NCBI GenBank assembly: GCA_947444305.1
Contig: CANEZP010000003.1
Coordinates: forward strand, 1 to 64,000
Source of the DNA: Pseudobdellovibrionaceae bacterium
GTDB lineage: Bacteria > Bdellovibrionota > Bdellovibrionia > Bdellovibrionales > UBA1609
Direction: 5' to 3'
DNA: 64,000 bases
The notes under the pieces are model-generated. The model searched no databases and was not told the DNA's origin. It saw only the letters and a program-made list of their open reading frames with translations. The position numbers and the translations under genes were made by a program. This document shows, one piece after another, positions 24,721-34,099 of this stretch (the stretch's first letter is position 1; every line of letters starts with the position of its first letter).

Positions 24721-25688
24721 TACTTAGGGACGAATTTGATTTCGAGTTCGGTGCCCGCGGGTTGGCTCGCAAAGTCGAAAAGGTCGCCGATGACGACGGA
24801 CTTAGTGGTCTCGTCGTAAATCCAGCCGCCGCGTAGGTCGCCGCCCGCCAGGTTCTTGCCGCCGAAATGCACTTCGATGGTGCTGATTACGGGTTCGGTC
24901 GGAAGTTGGATAGTTCGCGTGACTGTATTCACCAGCTTCTCGGCGATCGAGAGCATCGACGCACGCCGGTCGGCGGCGCAAAGATTAAATATTTGCCCGC
25001 CCGTTTCGTTGATCAAGGTCTCGAGCTTAACGCCTGATTTGTGAATGTCTTGATACGGGCATGAAGCGTCGGCACGAGAAGGCAAGAACGCGTGAAGTGA
25101 AAAACCCGCCTGGCTTTTTAGATCATGCAGAAATTCTTTAAACTCTTGCGAAGTTTGTTTGGAGTGATCTTCGGAGTCGGTCACAAACATAACGGCTAAA
25201 TGAGCGCTGGGCCGCAAGAAGCCGGCGTTCACGCCGGAAAGCAGAGGCTCCGATAAACCCATCATCACCGAATTGAAATGCTCGCCGACGGAACTGCCTT
25301 GGATGCCGACCATCATGGCTTGCGATAAATCCTTATTAAAAGTGGCCGAGCTTGAGTCGAGAATTTTGCGAAAGCGGCCGTTATCTAGGTACGGGTTTGT
25401 CCGATTCAATCCCGTCGTCGTAACGACGGCCGCGTGAAGTGAAAGTCCGCGCGCCGCAATGTCGGCCGCGAGTATTGAAACGTTGCTCGCCATCGTTCGT
25501 TGGTGGGGATCCATGCCGCCGGAATCGTCCATGACGAACAATACGTCCGTCAGACTCTCGGCGCCGGGTTGCACGATCACTTTGATGTAGCCGGTGGGCA
25601 TCTCGGGATAAACGAGGCTTTTAATCGATAAGCCCCGCGCTTGGCCGCAGGCCGTAATCATAAGAATAGCAAGAGCTGCGGTTCGCAT
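24711..25688 (-). CDS. Exported von Willebrand factor A-domain protein
   Basis: This is a 325-residue protein with an N-terminal signal; ITAC could be a lipobox (Cys14). The VWA domain starts at LTDVLFVMDDSGGMDPHQ. The metal-site motif is DxSxG instead of DxSxS, while TDSEDHS later gives the expected Asp. Loss of the second Ser may weaken metal binding. The C-terminal part is beta-rich. It is likely periplasmic or surface-exposed and binds a protein partner. A small membrane protein gene overlaps its end. Confidence 0.7.
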   Translation of the reverse strand: MRTAALAILMITACGQARGLSIKSLVYPEMPTGYIKVIVQPGAESLTDVLFVMDDSGGMDPHQRTMASNVSILAADIAARGLSLHAAVVTTTGLNRTNPYLDNGRFRKILDSSSATFNKDLSQAMMVGIQGSSVGEHFNSVMMGLSEPLLSGVNAGFLRPSAHLAVMFVTDSEDHSKQTSQEFKEFLHDLKSQAGFSLHAFLPSRADASCPYQDIHKSGVKLETLINETGGQIFNLCAADRRASMLSIAEKLVNTVTRTIQLPTEPVISTIEVHFGGKNLAGGDLRGGWIYDETTKSVVIGDLFDFASQPAGTELEIKFVPKYWQ

Positions 25689-25747
25689 CGGTGTCTCCGT
25701 AGGTGATAATTCGCCTACGGTAGTACGCGTGACGCCAAAAACAAGTA

Positions 25748-26092
25748 CTAAGCTCTGTTTTTAGAGCCGCACTTAAAATGAATGTACGTATTTTCAGCTT
25801 TAGATTGGTTAGAGTCCGAGCGGGTCACGTTGCCCGAGGTCTTGCTGTACGAGCTGACGTTGCCGGTAAACTCCGACATGTTATTCTCGGCGGTGATTCG
25901 GGCGCGTGCGGGCGAGCAGTATTCGTTCGCCAACTCGATCGCCTTTGCACGGTTCTTCTCTTTGAAGAAGAGTTCGTTCGTGTACTTTACGGTTCCACCT
26001 TTTTGGCCTTCGTAGTTTTTAGTAACGACCTGGGCGCAGCCGGCAAGGTTGAGAGTGAGTAAAGCTAACGGCAAAAGGTTGCGAAGATTCAT
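25748..26092 (-). CDS. Small lipoprotein of unknown function
   Basis: This 114-residue protein has a signal and the lipobox LAGC (Cys19). The mature part is polar and rich in Asn, Ser and Thr, with two further Cys. A ribosome site AAGGAG precedes the ATG. No domain was recognised. Confidence 0.65.
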   Translation of the reverse strand: MNLRNLLPLALLTLNLAGCAQVVTKNYEGQKGGTVKYTNELFFKEKNRAKAIELANEYCSPARARITAENNMSEFTGNVSSYSKTSGNVTRSDSNQSKAENTYIHFKCGSKNRA

Positions 26093-26330
26093 GGGTTCTC
26101 CTTAAAACAGGTTTAACCCTTTAAAAGCAAAGACCACACCGCCTACCGGGCGAAAGGCGGCGACGTAATCGAATTAATAGAGATGGGAGACGCTGGTGAC
26201 AAATTTCGTTAGGCAGTTGTCGGATAGCCAACGGCGCATTTTGAGAAGGCCTCGAAATGAACAAATCGGGGTCGCCGGCCAATATGGGATTTTTAAAATT
26301 GAATGAGTGGGGTCGCCGCAGCGGATTTGC

Positions 26331-26954
26331 TCATTTCGACGCCTCTTGCGGAGACGGCCCGCGCAGGCGTGAAATTTGGCGGTCGTGCACGCGCGAAAGA
26401 CACGCGTGCGCCGCGACCGCCCCGAGCAAAGCCAGGAACATATCCCATTGCGTGTCCCACACGTCGCCTTGGGTGCCGAGGAAAGCGTCGGCCGCCGAAC
26501 CGGTCAACAAAGCCGTACCCCATTCGATGAATTCATAAATGGCGCTGAACGATAAGCAAAACGAAATCGCGACGAGCGTGCGCAAAGCGTTGGACGCGAT
26601 CGCGTTCTTGCGGATTAACCATTCGCGGAACAAAAGCGCCGGCACGAAGCCTTGCGCGAAATGCCCGAGTCGGTCGTAGTGATTGCGCGTGAAGCCGAAC
26701 CAGTCCTGCACGTAAAAACCAAAAGGTACTTCCGCGTAAGTGTATTTGCCGCCGACGCACAAGATGACGGCGTGAATACAAAGTAAAACGAAGAGCAAAG
26801 CGGTGATTTTATATTTACGGTCAATGAAAATCGCAACGGGTAAGCCAACGAGTACGGGCGCGACTTCGAGAAACCAGGTCAGCCGATCCTTAGGCGCAAT
26901 GCCCGACCAGATGAGAACGGCGACCACCGGCAAGAGCAGGGCGTACTTGCTCAT
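26331..26954 (-). CDS. DUF2238/YjdF-type membrane protein
   Basis: This is a 207-residue protein with about six membrane helices. NHYDRLGHFAQGFVPALLFRE, SAIYEFIEWGTALLTG and FLGTQGDVWDTQWDMFLALLGA are the conserved motifs of the DUF2238 (YjdF) family of unknown function. It overlaps the DedA gene by four bases, so the two form an operon. Confidence 0.85.
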   Translation of the reverse strand: MSKYALLLPVVAVLIWSGIAPKDRLTWFLEVAPVLVGLPVAIFIDRKYKITALLFVLLCIHAVILCVGGKYTYAEVPFGFYVQDWFGFTRNHYDRLGHFAQGFVPALLFREWLIRKNAIASNALRTLVAISFCLSFSAIYEFIEWGTALLTGSAADAFLGTQGDVWDTQWDMFLALLGAVAAHACLSRVHDRQISRLRGPSPQEASK

Positions 26955-27616
26955 ACCTTGCGAGATTTTTTTCGTTCGCGCCAGAACTCGAAAACAATCG
27001 GCAGTACGGATACGACGATGATGCCCAAGATGACGTATTGAAAGTTCGATTTAACGGTTGGCAATTGCCCGAAGAAATAGCCGAGGCCCAAGAATGAACC
27101 CACCCACACGGCACCGCCGACGATGTTGTAGATGAAGAATACGGAATAATTCATCGCGCCCATGCCGGCCACGAACGGCGCGTAGGTGCGGATGATCGGA
27201 ACGAAACGCGCGAGGATAATCGTCTTGCCGCCGTACTTGGCGTAAAATTCGTTCGTCTTGGCGAGATGCTTGCGGTTGAGCCAGCGGCCTTCTTCGCGCC
27301 GGAAAATGCGCGGGCCGAGCCATTTCCCGACGTGGTAATTCACCATGTCTCCAAAGAATGCGGCCAAGGTGAGAACCATGAACATGCTCGGCAAATCTAA
27401 ACCGGGAGTGTGATAAGCCAGCAAGGCGCCGACGGCGAACAGCAGGGAATCACCCGGCAGGAAGGGCGTTACGACCAATCCTGTCTCGGCGAAGATGATG
27501 AGCGCGATGATGGCGTAAAGCCCACGGCCGTACTCAATCGACCAAAGCTCGAGCTGCATGGGCGCATTCTGAAACAACAAGCTAAGTTGCGTAAACAACT
27601 CGTTAAATAATTCCAT
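26951..27616 (-). CDS. DedA-family membrane protein
   Basis: This is a 221-residue inner-membrane protein. VVTPFLPGDSLLFAVGAL, FFGDMVNYHVGKWLG and the Arg-containing stretch ARFVPIIRTYAPFVAGMGAM define DedA. DedA proteins act as lipid carriers for undecaprenyl phosphate or phosphatidylethanolamine. ATG 27616 is taken as start; a TTG eight codons upstream would overlap the protease gene. The gene follows the protease gene closely and is coupled to the DUF2238 gene. Confidence 0.9.
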   Translation of the reverse strand: MELFNELFTQLSLLFQNAPMQLELWSIEYGRGLYAIIALIIFAETGLVVTPFLPGDSLLFAVGALLAYHTPGLDLPSMFMVLTLAAFFGDMVNYHVGKWLGPRIFRREEGRWLNRKHLAKTNEFYAKYGGKTIILARFVPIIRTYAPFVAGMGAMNYSVFFIYNIVGGAVWVGSFLGLGYFFGQLPTVKSNFQYVILGIIVVSVLPIVFEFWRERKKSRKV

Positions 27617-27627
27617 GTTTAGAAAAG

Positions 27628-28974
27628 TTAGCCCGGACAAACGGGAAGATCAATGTGAAAGCGGCTGCCCATTTTTTTGCGCGGACCGAGATGGGGTGAA
27701 AAATAAACTCCCGCGGGCTCCGGCCATGCGATCTCCAGTTCATGCGCCCCGCCCGGGCTTACCGATTTAACGCCGGCGTTCACCAAAACTTGGGACATCG
27801 AAGCGATTCTAGGCTGAGCCCATTCGTCGAACTCAATCTTTACTTGTTCAATGATGAAGGGAACCGACGCGGGCCGTTCCTTAGATACCTTGCATTCGGG
27901 AATATGAATCACTTCGAAGCGGGCTTGATCCGAAGAGCGGAGTTGGTAGTCGTACGGGCGCAGACGAAAATTGACCGAAGGTGATACGCGGCGTGCTTTC
28001 AGCTTCGCCATCTCGCTCGCCTGGGCTGCTTCGAAGCGTTGGGTAATGACGGCCTCGCCGGTGACGGTGCACGCGACGGGCTTGGCGCCGGGGAAATCAA
28101 AACAACGCACGTTCGTCGAAACCGAGGACCAATGTTTTTCGTAGATGAATAAGTCCCGCCTCAATTTTTCGCGCACGAGGGCCGCACGTTGTTGGGGGTC
28201 AACGCCCCCGACTTGAACGGCTTGTACGTCTTCACTGCCCGGCGCGAACATCGGCGCACCCGAGGTGCCGGGTTCGAGACGGCACCCGTACGACTGAATC
28301 ATGTCGGGGCTCTCGCTCATCTCGAAAGGAAATTCGGCGCCGTGACGGCGGATAAAGCAATCTTGTGATCGAATCGTCAGCTTCGTTTCCGAAGGACTAT
28401 TCATGATCGCGAACACGGTTAACTTGCTGAAGATTATTTGCGGACCCGACGCCAGCCGTAGCGGAGCAAGACCCCTGACCGCTTTGTTCAGCGTGAACAT
28501 GGCAACGTCGGGTTTCCCGCTGCTAAATTTCTCGCCGCGCGCATCGGGCGTGAATCGTTTAAACGGGACGGCGGTAACCGAACGAACTTCGGCCGAGCCG
28601 TTAATCTTTTGCGTGATGAAATAGCCTTTCGCTTTACCGAAGCCGTCGCAGTGGCCGTTGCTCACGATCGTGTCACCTGAAACAAGAAATGCCGTGCAGC
28701 GCCGAGTGGGGATCATGCCCGCGACCGGTTCGCCGGCAAAGATCAAGGCGCCGACTTGCAACGGGCAGCGCTCGGCCGCGCAACTCACTTCGACGGAGGA
28801 CGGTGACCAATCCATTTCGACGAAAGTGGTTTCAGGTTTGAAAGTGGGCCTCGTGTTTTCCTGAGGGCTACCGAAGGTCTGCGAGCCGTTTTTGGCCGCG
28901 GAGGTCCCTTTCGGCTGTGCGCAGGCCGCGAGAACAAAAATCAGAATGAGGCTAAGAAAGAAACTCGCGCGCAT
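27628..28974 (-). CDS. Trypsin-like serine protease lipoprotein
   Basis: This is a 448-residue lipoprotein with lipobox LAAC (Cys18). The catalytic triad can be read: His in VSNGHCDG, Asp in KPDVAMF, Ser in LEPGTSGAPMF. About 180 residues of unrecognised, beta-rich C-terminal domain follow. It is likely anchored in the outer membrane facing the periplasm or exterior. Secreted proteases of this type are numerous in predatory Bdellovibrionota (general knowledge). Confidence 0.8.
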   Translation of the reverse strand: MRASFFLSLILIFVLAACAQPKGTSAAKNGSQTFGSPQENTRPTFKPETTFVEMDWSPSSVEVSCAAERCPLQVGALIFAGEPVAGMIPTRRCTAFLVSGDTIVSNGHCDGFGKAKGYFITQKINGSAEVRSVTAVPFKRFTPDARGEKFSSGKPDVAMFTLNKAVRGLAPLRLASGPQIIFSKLTVFAIMNSPSETKLTIRSQDCFIRRHGAEFPFEMSESPDMIQSYGCRLEPGTSGAPMFAPGSEDVQAVQVGGVDPQQRAALVREKLRRDLFIYEKHWSSVSTNVRCFDFPGAKPVACTVTGEAVITQRFEAAQASEMAKLKARRVSPSVNFRLRPYDYQLRSSDQARFEVIHIPECKVSKERPASVPFIIEQVKIEFDEWAQPRIASMSQVLVNAGVKSVSPGGAHELEIAWPEPAGVYFSPHLGPRKKMGSRFHIDLPVCPG

Positions 28975-29082
28975 GCGGTTTAAAGAGCAAATTCAAGGCC
29001 CTAACCACGTGAACTTTAGGGGCCACAGAGCCCCGGGCTGAAGACAAGTTTAAGAATAATGCCGCTTTTCGGCGCGGGCGGA

Positions 29083-31770
29083 CTACTTCGGGGGCGCGAT
29101 CAAATTGCTCGGAGCGATCACGCGCCAGCCGCGCGCGAGGAGCTTGCCGTGAGCGGAATTCGGTCCCAAATCATTGTCGTCGGCGCCGTAAAACACATGG
29201 TTACCGCTCGTACCGCAAAGTTCATCAGGGCCGGAGTTCATCGCGGGCACCCGTCTCCACATCATGGTCAAAGCGATTTGCGTCCGCGGTCCTTGGTAGT
29301 ATTTCACCAACAACGGTAAGCGAGTCGCATCATCAACATAAATAGCGTTTGTTGAACAAGCCATGCCTGTCGAGTGATCGCCGTCATTCGAAACTAGGGT
29401 TGAATTGTAACCGGTGGTGCCGGTCGTGCGCGACAGCAACATCGAGCCGTCATCGCTAATCGTTGCGAACTGATACCAGCCGGGTTGATCCAACGTGGCG
29501 TCAAGTTTCAACACCGTCTCGAGACGGAAAGCGAAGTATTCGATAAGAGGTGCGCCCGTATCGTCTTGGATGAGGCCCCCGTTTGCGTTGCTCGGAAAAC
29601 CCGCCGTAAAAGCACGGGTCGTAACGAACAACTGCTTGAGCGCCAAGAGCGCGTTGACTTGAATGCCGTTCGTGTACAAGTACTCAACCGATTTGTTCTG
29701 CAAAGCTTTGAACGAAGCTTGATGAGCGTCATTTAAATAATAGATCTCGCCGACCAAACCGCCGTTACAAGTTTTGTCGCCGCCGACCACGAACGGATCG
29801 CAGATGACGACCTTAGCCGTAACTTGGAAGTTTACTTTTTCGGTGATCGTGTTCCCGACTTTATCGGTCGCGATGATATCGAAAGTGTAGCTGCCGACCC
29901 CGAGGTTCGTGCCCAAATCTATTTTTTGTTTCGCCACGCAGTTGGCGATGTTGGCCATGGGCACGCTGAGGCCGCAACGGACGGTGTCGATACCGCTTGT
30001 TAGATCGACCACTTCGTAGTCGATCATCGCGGGGTCACCTTGCTTGATGGCGACCGGCGCCGAAAGCACGCGGATAATCGGCGGTGCTTTGTCGATGGTC
30101 CATGAACGTGAAGCGGGTTGCGAAACGTTACCCGCCATGTCGATCGCGCGAACGAAAAAGATGTGCCCGCCTTCGCCGAGTGAATTAAGAACGTTCGGCG
30201 AAGCGCACGCGGCGTAAGCGCCGGCGTCCAATCGGCATTCGTAGCTGGCGATACCGTTGGCATCCATCGCCGAAAAGGTAAATTGCGCCGTCGTGACTTT
30301 TACGTAAGCGTCGGGGCCGGTAAGAATTTGTACGGCCGGTGCGGTTAAATCAATCACCCAAGTACGGGTTGCGTTGCCGACATTACCGGCGGCATCCGTC
30401 GCGCGCACATTCAACGTGTGCGAACCGGCGGCCAAATTCAGGAAGTTCTGCCCGGCCGCTCCGCAAGCTGTGTAGGCCGCGCCGTCGATCCGGCACTCAA
30501 GAGTCTTGATACCGCTACCGCCGTCGGTGGCGGTCCAATTAAAGTTTGCGTTCGGTGAATTGCCCAACGCCGCGGGACCGGTGGTGATATTTACGACGGG
30601 CGCGGTAACGTCGATCGTCCATGAATAGCTGATCGGCGCCGACTTGTTGCCGGCGGCATCGTATCCCAACACGTCAAAGCGATGAACGCCTTCGCTCAGA
30701 TTGGCAAAGCTTACCGGCGAAGTGCACGAAGCGAACGCAGCCGAATCAAGCTTGCAGTCGAACTTGGTAATCGCCACGCCGTCGTCAACGCCCATGAACG
30801 CGAAGGTCGCGGCCCGTGTGGCACTGACCGGAACCGGCGTTTGCGTAAACGACAACGAGGGGGCCGTCATATCTACGGTCCAATTTGCCGTAGCGACCAG
30901 CGAACTGTTACCCGCTTTATCAACGGCGATCACTTCAAACTTGTGCAAGCCTTCCGTCAAATTCGCGAGGACTTTAGGTGACGTACAATCGGCGTACGCG
31001 CCGGTGTCTAAGCGGCAAGAATATTTGGCGATGCCCGCGAGCGCATCTTGGCCGACGAAGCCAAGGATCGCATCACCGGCACCCGTCACCGTTGCGGGAC
31101 GCGTGTTGATCGTTACGGTCGGCGGAGTTTTATCAAAGAGAAAGCTGTATGAAATTTCGGGAGACTGGTTCCCCGCTTTATCCGTTACGCGGATCGAAAC
31201 CGTTTTCGCTCCATCGGTCGTCGCTTGCACAGGGTAAGAGTTCGTACACTGAACCGTGATGCCGTCCGGGCCTTTGCAAGACGTCATATCCACGCCGGAA
31301 ACGTTGTCGCTCGCGGTCCAGGTCACATTTGTTTGCGCCACGTTCGTGATTAGACCGGCCGGATTTGCGAAGGAAGCTTGCGGCGGCTGATCGTCGTGCG
31401 TGATGTCATCGGTAACGCAGCCGGAAATATTGCCGGTAAAGTCTTTAAACAGCGCGTGCGTTTTAACTTGCGAGTTGGACTGCGAAAGCGTCCAGACCTT
31501 CGCGGTGGTATACGGCTCCCACACGCCGTCGACGCATCCGTCTTGGTCCGAAATTTTCATCTCCACCGCGCGGACCGAAAACAACTTCAACTTCACCAGC
31601 GATTGGCGCGTGAATTCCGCATTGTCATCGATCTCGACCGAAGCCGAGCTCAAGAATTCTATCTGTTGGGCTAGGAGTGAGGCTTCCGAAGTGACGAAGG
31701 CAACCTTACTGCAGTTCTGGAAACCGAGCAAAATGCCTGCGGCAGCGATTGAGATAAGGACGATTCTCAT
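29083..31770 (-). CDS. Large repeat-domain surface lipoprotein with C-terminal PA14-like domain
   Basis: This is an 895-residue lipoprotein. The signal ends in GFQNC (Cys20). From about residue 130 to 690 it has roughly six beta-rich repeats of 80-95 residues, each with a paired-Cys motif (YSCRLDTGAYADCTSP, FDCKLDSAAFASCTSP, LECRIDGAAYTAC, YECRLDAGAYAACASP) and an AGN-type edge strand (VDKAGN, YDAAGN, TDAAGN). The C-terminal 200 residues contain GWYQFATISDDGSMLL and LLVKYYQGPRTQIALTMMW, as in PA14 carbohydrate-binding domains. It is probably a surface adhesin. The repeats are not identical, so the array is old. Confidence 0.8.
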   Translation of the reverse strand: MRIVLISIAAAGILLGFQNCSKVAFVTSEASLLAQQIEFLSSASVEIDDNAEFTRQSLVKLKLFSVRAVEMKISDQDGCVDGVWEPYTTAKVWTLSQSNSQVKTHALFKDFTGNISGCVTDDITHDDQPPQASFANPAGLITNVAQTNVTWTASDNVSGVDMTSCKGPDGITVQCTNSYPVQATTDGAKTVSIRVTDKAGNQSPEISYSFLFDKTPPTVTINTRPATVTGAGDAILGFVGQDALAGIAKYSCRLDTGAYADCTSPKVLANLTEGLHKFEVIAVDKAGNSSLVATANWTVDMTAPSLSFTQTPVPVSATRAATFAFMGVDDGVAITKFDCKLDSAAFASCTSPVSFANLSEGVHRFDVLGYDAAGNKSAPISYSWTIDVTAPVVNITTGPAALGNSPNANFNWTATDGGSGIKTLECRIDGAAYTACGAAGQNFLNLAAGSHTLNVRATDAAGNVGNATRTWVIDLTAPAVQILTGPDAYVKVTTAQFTFSAMDANGIASYECRLDAGAYAACASPNVLNSLGEGGHIFFVRAIDMAGNVSQPASRSWTIDKAPPIIRVLSAPVAIKQGDPAMIDYEVVDLTSGIDTVRCGLSVPMANIANCVAKQKIDLGTNLGVGSYTFDIIATDKVGNTITEKVNFQVTAKVVICDPFVVGGDKTCNGGLVGEIYYLNDAHQASFKALQNKSVEYLYTNGIQVNALLALKQLFVTTRAFTAGFPSNANGGLIQDDTGAPLIEYFAFRLETVLKLDATLDQPGWYQFATISDDGSMLLSRTTGTTGYNSTLVSNDGDHSTGMACSTNAIYVDDATRLPLLVKYYQGPRTQIALTMMWRRVPAMNSGPDELCGTSGNHVFYGADDNDLGPNSAHGKLLARGWRVIAPSNLIAPPK

Positions 31771-31882
31771 GGGTGCTCCCCTAATTAAACGTTCCGATGG
31801 AGTAGGACACTTTTAGTGTAGGGAGGTTCGCGAAAAACCTGAACAACTTTAAGACGGTCGTCTAATATAGCGACAATGGTCT

Positions 31883-31911
31883 TTAAAGTGTCCCGGGATG
31901 AGACACTTTAA
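31883..31911. repeat. Inverted repeat TTAAAGTGTC / GACACTTTAA
   Basis: Perfect ten-base arms are separated by nine bases, 113 bases upstream of the large lipoprotein start. A further GGACACTTTT lies at about 31807-31816. It could be an operator or a hairpin; no T tract follows on either strand. Confidence 0.6.
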
Positions 31912-31925
31912 CTTCTGATTCCAAG

Positions 31926-31976
31926 CCTTACTTCTGATCCTTACTTCTGATCCTTATTTCTGATCCTTATTTCTGG
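31926..31976. repeat. 13-base direct repeats at the 3' end of the TolR-like gene
   Basis: Four tandem 13-base units of CCTTACTTCTGAT or CCTTATTTCTGAT type overlap the stop codon of the gene ending at 31967. The terminal codons and stop appear to have been duplicated downstream. Confidence 0.8.
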
Positions 31977-32482
31977 ACAACCGCGAGTTTGACGTCGGCG
32001 TAGCCGGCCATCATCGAGGTGTACATGACCTTTTGCAAGACTTCGTAGGGAAGGTCGCGGTCGGCCTGCATCAGGACCTTACCGTCGAATTCAAAGCTGT
32101 CGTTCACTTTTGAAATCTGCTGGGCCAGTTTAGCGCGTTCATCTAGCGCTTCGTACAGCGCCTTCAAGAACGAGGGATCATTGGCGTCGGCAACCGCCGC
32201 GGGTACGCGACCTTTTTCGAGTTCCATGATTTTTTTATCTTCAACGAACACACCGTCTTGCGAAACGATGAGCTTAACTACGTCTACGGGATCGGCCACG
32301 GCGGTCGATTCGGGAATACGTAGCCCGTCTTTAGGATTGATATTCACCGGGCTGGTCGAATACGTCTTCAGCAAAAACACGAGCAAGATAACGAACATAT
32401 CAACCATGGACGTAATCTGGATCTTAAAGTGCGAGGGCGCACGTTTATCCATATATTTGCCCATTCCACTTCTGCGTCCCAT
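31967..32482 (-). CDS. ExbD/TolR-family protein (motor subunit, second copy)
   Basis: This is a 171-residue protein. One membrane helix carries the proton-channel Asp (SMVDMFVILLVFLLKTY), and a periplasmic domain follows (VLMQADRDLPYEVLQKVMYT). AAAGG precedes the start. It is the third gene of a TolQ-TolR-TolR set. Its 3' end runs into a direct-repeat tract. Confidence 0.85.
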   Translation of the reverse strand: MGRRSGMGKYMDKRAPSHFKIQITSMVDMFVILLVFLLKTYSTSPVNINPKDGLRIPESTAVADPVDVVKLIVSQDGVFVEDKKIMELEKGRVPAAVADANDPSFLKALYEALDERAKLAQQISKVNDSFEFDGKVLMQADRDLPYEVLQKVMYTSMMAGYADVKLAVVQK

Positions 32483-32523
32483 ATTAACCTTTCAAAAGGA
32501 CGCAAACATGCGTCCTGCAATAT

Positions 32524-33057
32524 CTAGTTTCCTATTACGTTCGCGAACAGCACATTCGGAAACATCAATTCTGTTTCAACGCTTTGGCCGCTGGCGGGAT
32601 CTTTAAAATTCGTTTTCTTCGAATCCGGGTTGCGGCGCAGTTTATCCATCACCACAACCAGTTCGGCTAAATTGACGTCAGAATCAGGATTCAAGTCGAC
32701 GCGGAAAACTTCCGGGCTCGCCGCTTTCGCGTTGAACGCCGCGGCCTGGAGACCGTCGAGATCCCACGCGCTGTTCTTATTAGGAACGTCGGTGGGAATC
32801 ATTTTTCCGTCTTTCGTGACCTCTAAGGTAAAACCTTTAGTCTTCGAAACTTTGAGCGCAACGGTCGTCTCGGTTTTATCGTTCGCACGTTGGGCCGCTT
32901 CGGCGACAACTTGCGGAACGGACGTATCGATCATTTTCACTTGTACGAACGCAACACTGAGTAGGAGCAAAGGCACGATCGAGACGATGATGTCCAAGAT
33001 CGGAGCCAAGTTCAGATCAAATGTTGCGTCACCAGTCCGAGATTTCATTGCGCGCAT
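32524..33057 (-). CDS. ExbD/TolR-family protein (motor subunit, first copy)
   Basis: This 177-residue protein has a membrane helix with the conserved Asp (LNLAPILDIIVSIVPLLLLS) followed by a periplasmic domain (VFRVDLNPDSDVNLAELVVVM). It is only distantly similar to the other TolR-like protein, so the two likely make a mixed dimer. Confidence 0.85.
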   Translation of the reverse strand: MRAMKSRTGDATFDLNLAPILDIIVSIVPLLLLSVAFVQVKMIDTSVPQVVAEAAQRANDKTETTVALKVSKTKGFTLEVTKDGKMIPTDVPNKNSAWDLDGLQAAAFNAKAASPEVFRVDLNPDSDVNLAELVVVMDKLRRNPDSKKTNFKDPASGQSVETELMFPNVLFANVIGN

Positions 33058-33073
33058 ACCTAAACCTTTCTTC

Positions 33074-33790
33074 TTACGAAGCCTTGGGTGAAGGAGGAGT
33101 GCCCGACTTTTTCATACCGTCGGTGTTCAAATTGCTGGGGTAAGCAGTCAAACCTTTGTAAGGCATGTAAATACGGCCTTTCAAAGCTTCGATTACTTTT
33201 TGCGAAACTTGATCGATCTCGCTGAACAACTGACCTTGCTTAGCGTGCAAGAACGAGTAAACCATCATTATCGGAATCGCGAACATCAGACCAAGCATCG
33301 TAGCGGTCATGGCGATCGAGATACCTTCGGCCAACAAAGTTTGTTTCTGTGCGGGATCGGCGTAGCTTACGGCGCGGAAAGCGGTGATAAGACCGGCAAC
33401 CGTTCCGAGCAGACCGATAAGGGTTACGACGTTAGACAACATCGCCAAGTGACCTAGGCGGCGCATCAGTTTCGGAGCCATTTCGCTAGCCGCGATATCG
33501 TGCGCGGTCTCAACGGCTTGGTCGTCGCGATCCGACTTTTCCAAAATGCGTTTGGTTACGTAAGCGAGCGGCTTCTTCTCGTTAGCCGAGCAGAAGGTGA
33601 TCGCTTCTTCGATTTTATCTTGCTCGATCAGGGTCATGACCTGCTTCAAGAAAGGTTCCGCGGGCATGGCGTACTCGACGAAGAGGGCCTTGTAGCGGTC
33701 GTACATAAGATAGACTCCGAACAAACCGGTCAGTACGATCCAGGCGTCGATAATCTTGTAGTTGTTGATGAACGTTAAAAATGAATCCAT
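33074..33790 (-). CDS. MotA/TolQ/ExbB-family proton channel protein
   Basis: This is a 238-residue inner-membrane protein. The hallmark LGHLAMLSNVVTLIGLLGTV and GISIAMTATMLGLMFAIPIM are the two channel-forming helices. ATG 33790 is chosen over the longer frame because GGAGG lies just before it. A TolQ plus two different TolR proteins is the layout of AglRQS, the gliding motor of Myxococcus, rather than Tol-Pal or TonB systems; neither TolA, TolB nor TonB lies nearby. Confidence 0.88.
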   Translation of the reverse strand: MDSFLTFINNYKIIDAWIVLTGLFGVYLMYDRYKALFVEYAMPAEPFLKQVMTLIEQDKIEEAITFCSANEKKPLAYVTKRILEKSDRDDQAVETAHDIAASEMAPKLMRRLGHLAMLSNVVTLIGLLGTVAGLITAFRAVSYADPAQKQTLLAEGISIAMTATMLGLMFAIPIMMVYSFLHAKQGQLFSEIDQVSQKVIEALKGRIYMPYKGLTAYPSNLNTDGMKKSGTPPSPKAS

Positions 33791-34099
33791 GTGGTTCCTC
33801 CAGGAACTAAAAAACGAACGGATACGGTCAGACAAGTTTTCGGTGGGGCTGTAGTAAAATTGAAGCCTAGTCCCGCGAACGTTAGTCCAGCCTCCCAGCT
33901 CGAAATTAGCCGCCGGAAAGGCGTAAAAACTGATCAGGATTTTAACGTCTCATTAAATTCGGAAAAAAATGTCGACCCGGTAGTCGGCCTAATTTCGTCA
34001 CCTGCGGGTAAGGCTTTCATGCTCTAATGAACGCTAGCGCCGCCGCCGGCAATACGGAGCGGCCCCCGGGGGGAACGTCCTTTGCTTTTCAACGCAGTC
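33791..34099. other. Divergent intergenic region
   Basis: No gene was found in these 309 bases between the divergent TolQ-like operon and a secreted protein gene. It should hold both promoters, but none could be called. A CCCCCGGGGG palindrome lies at 34063-34072. Confidence 0.5.
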
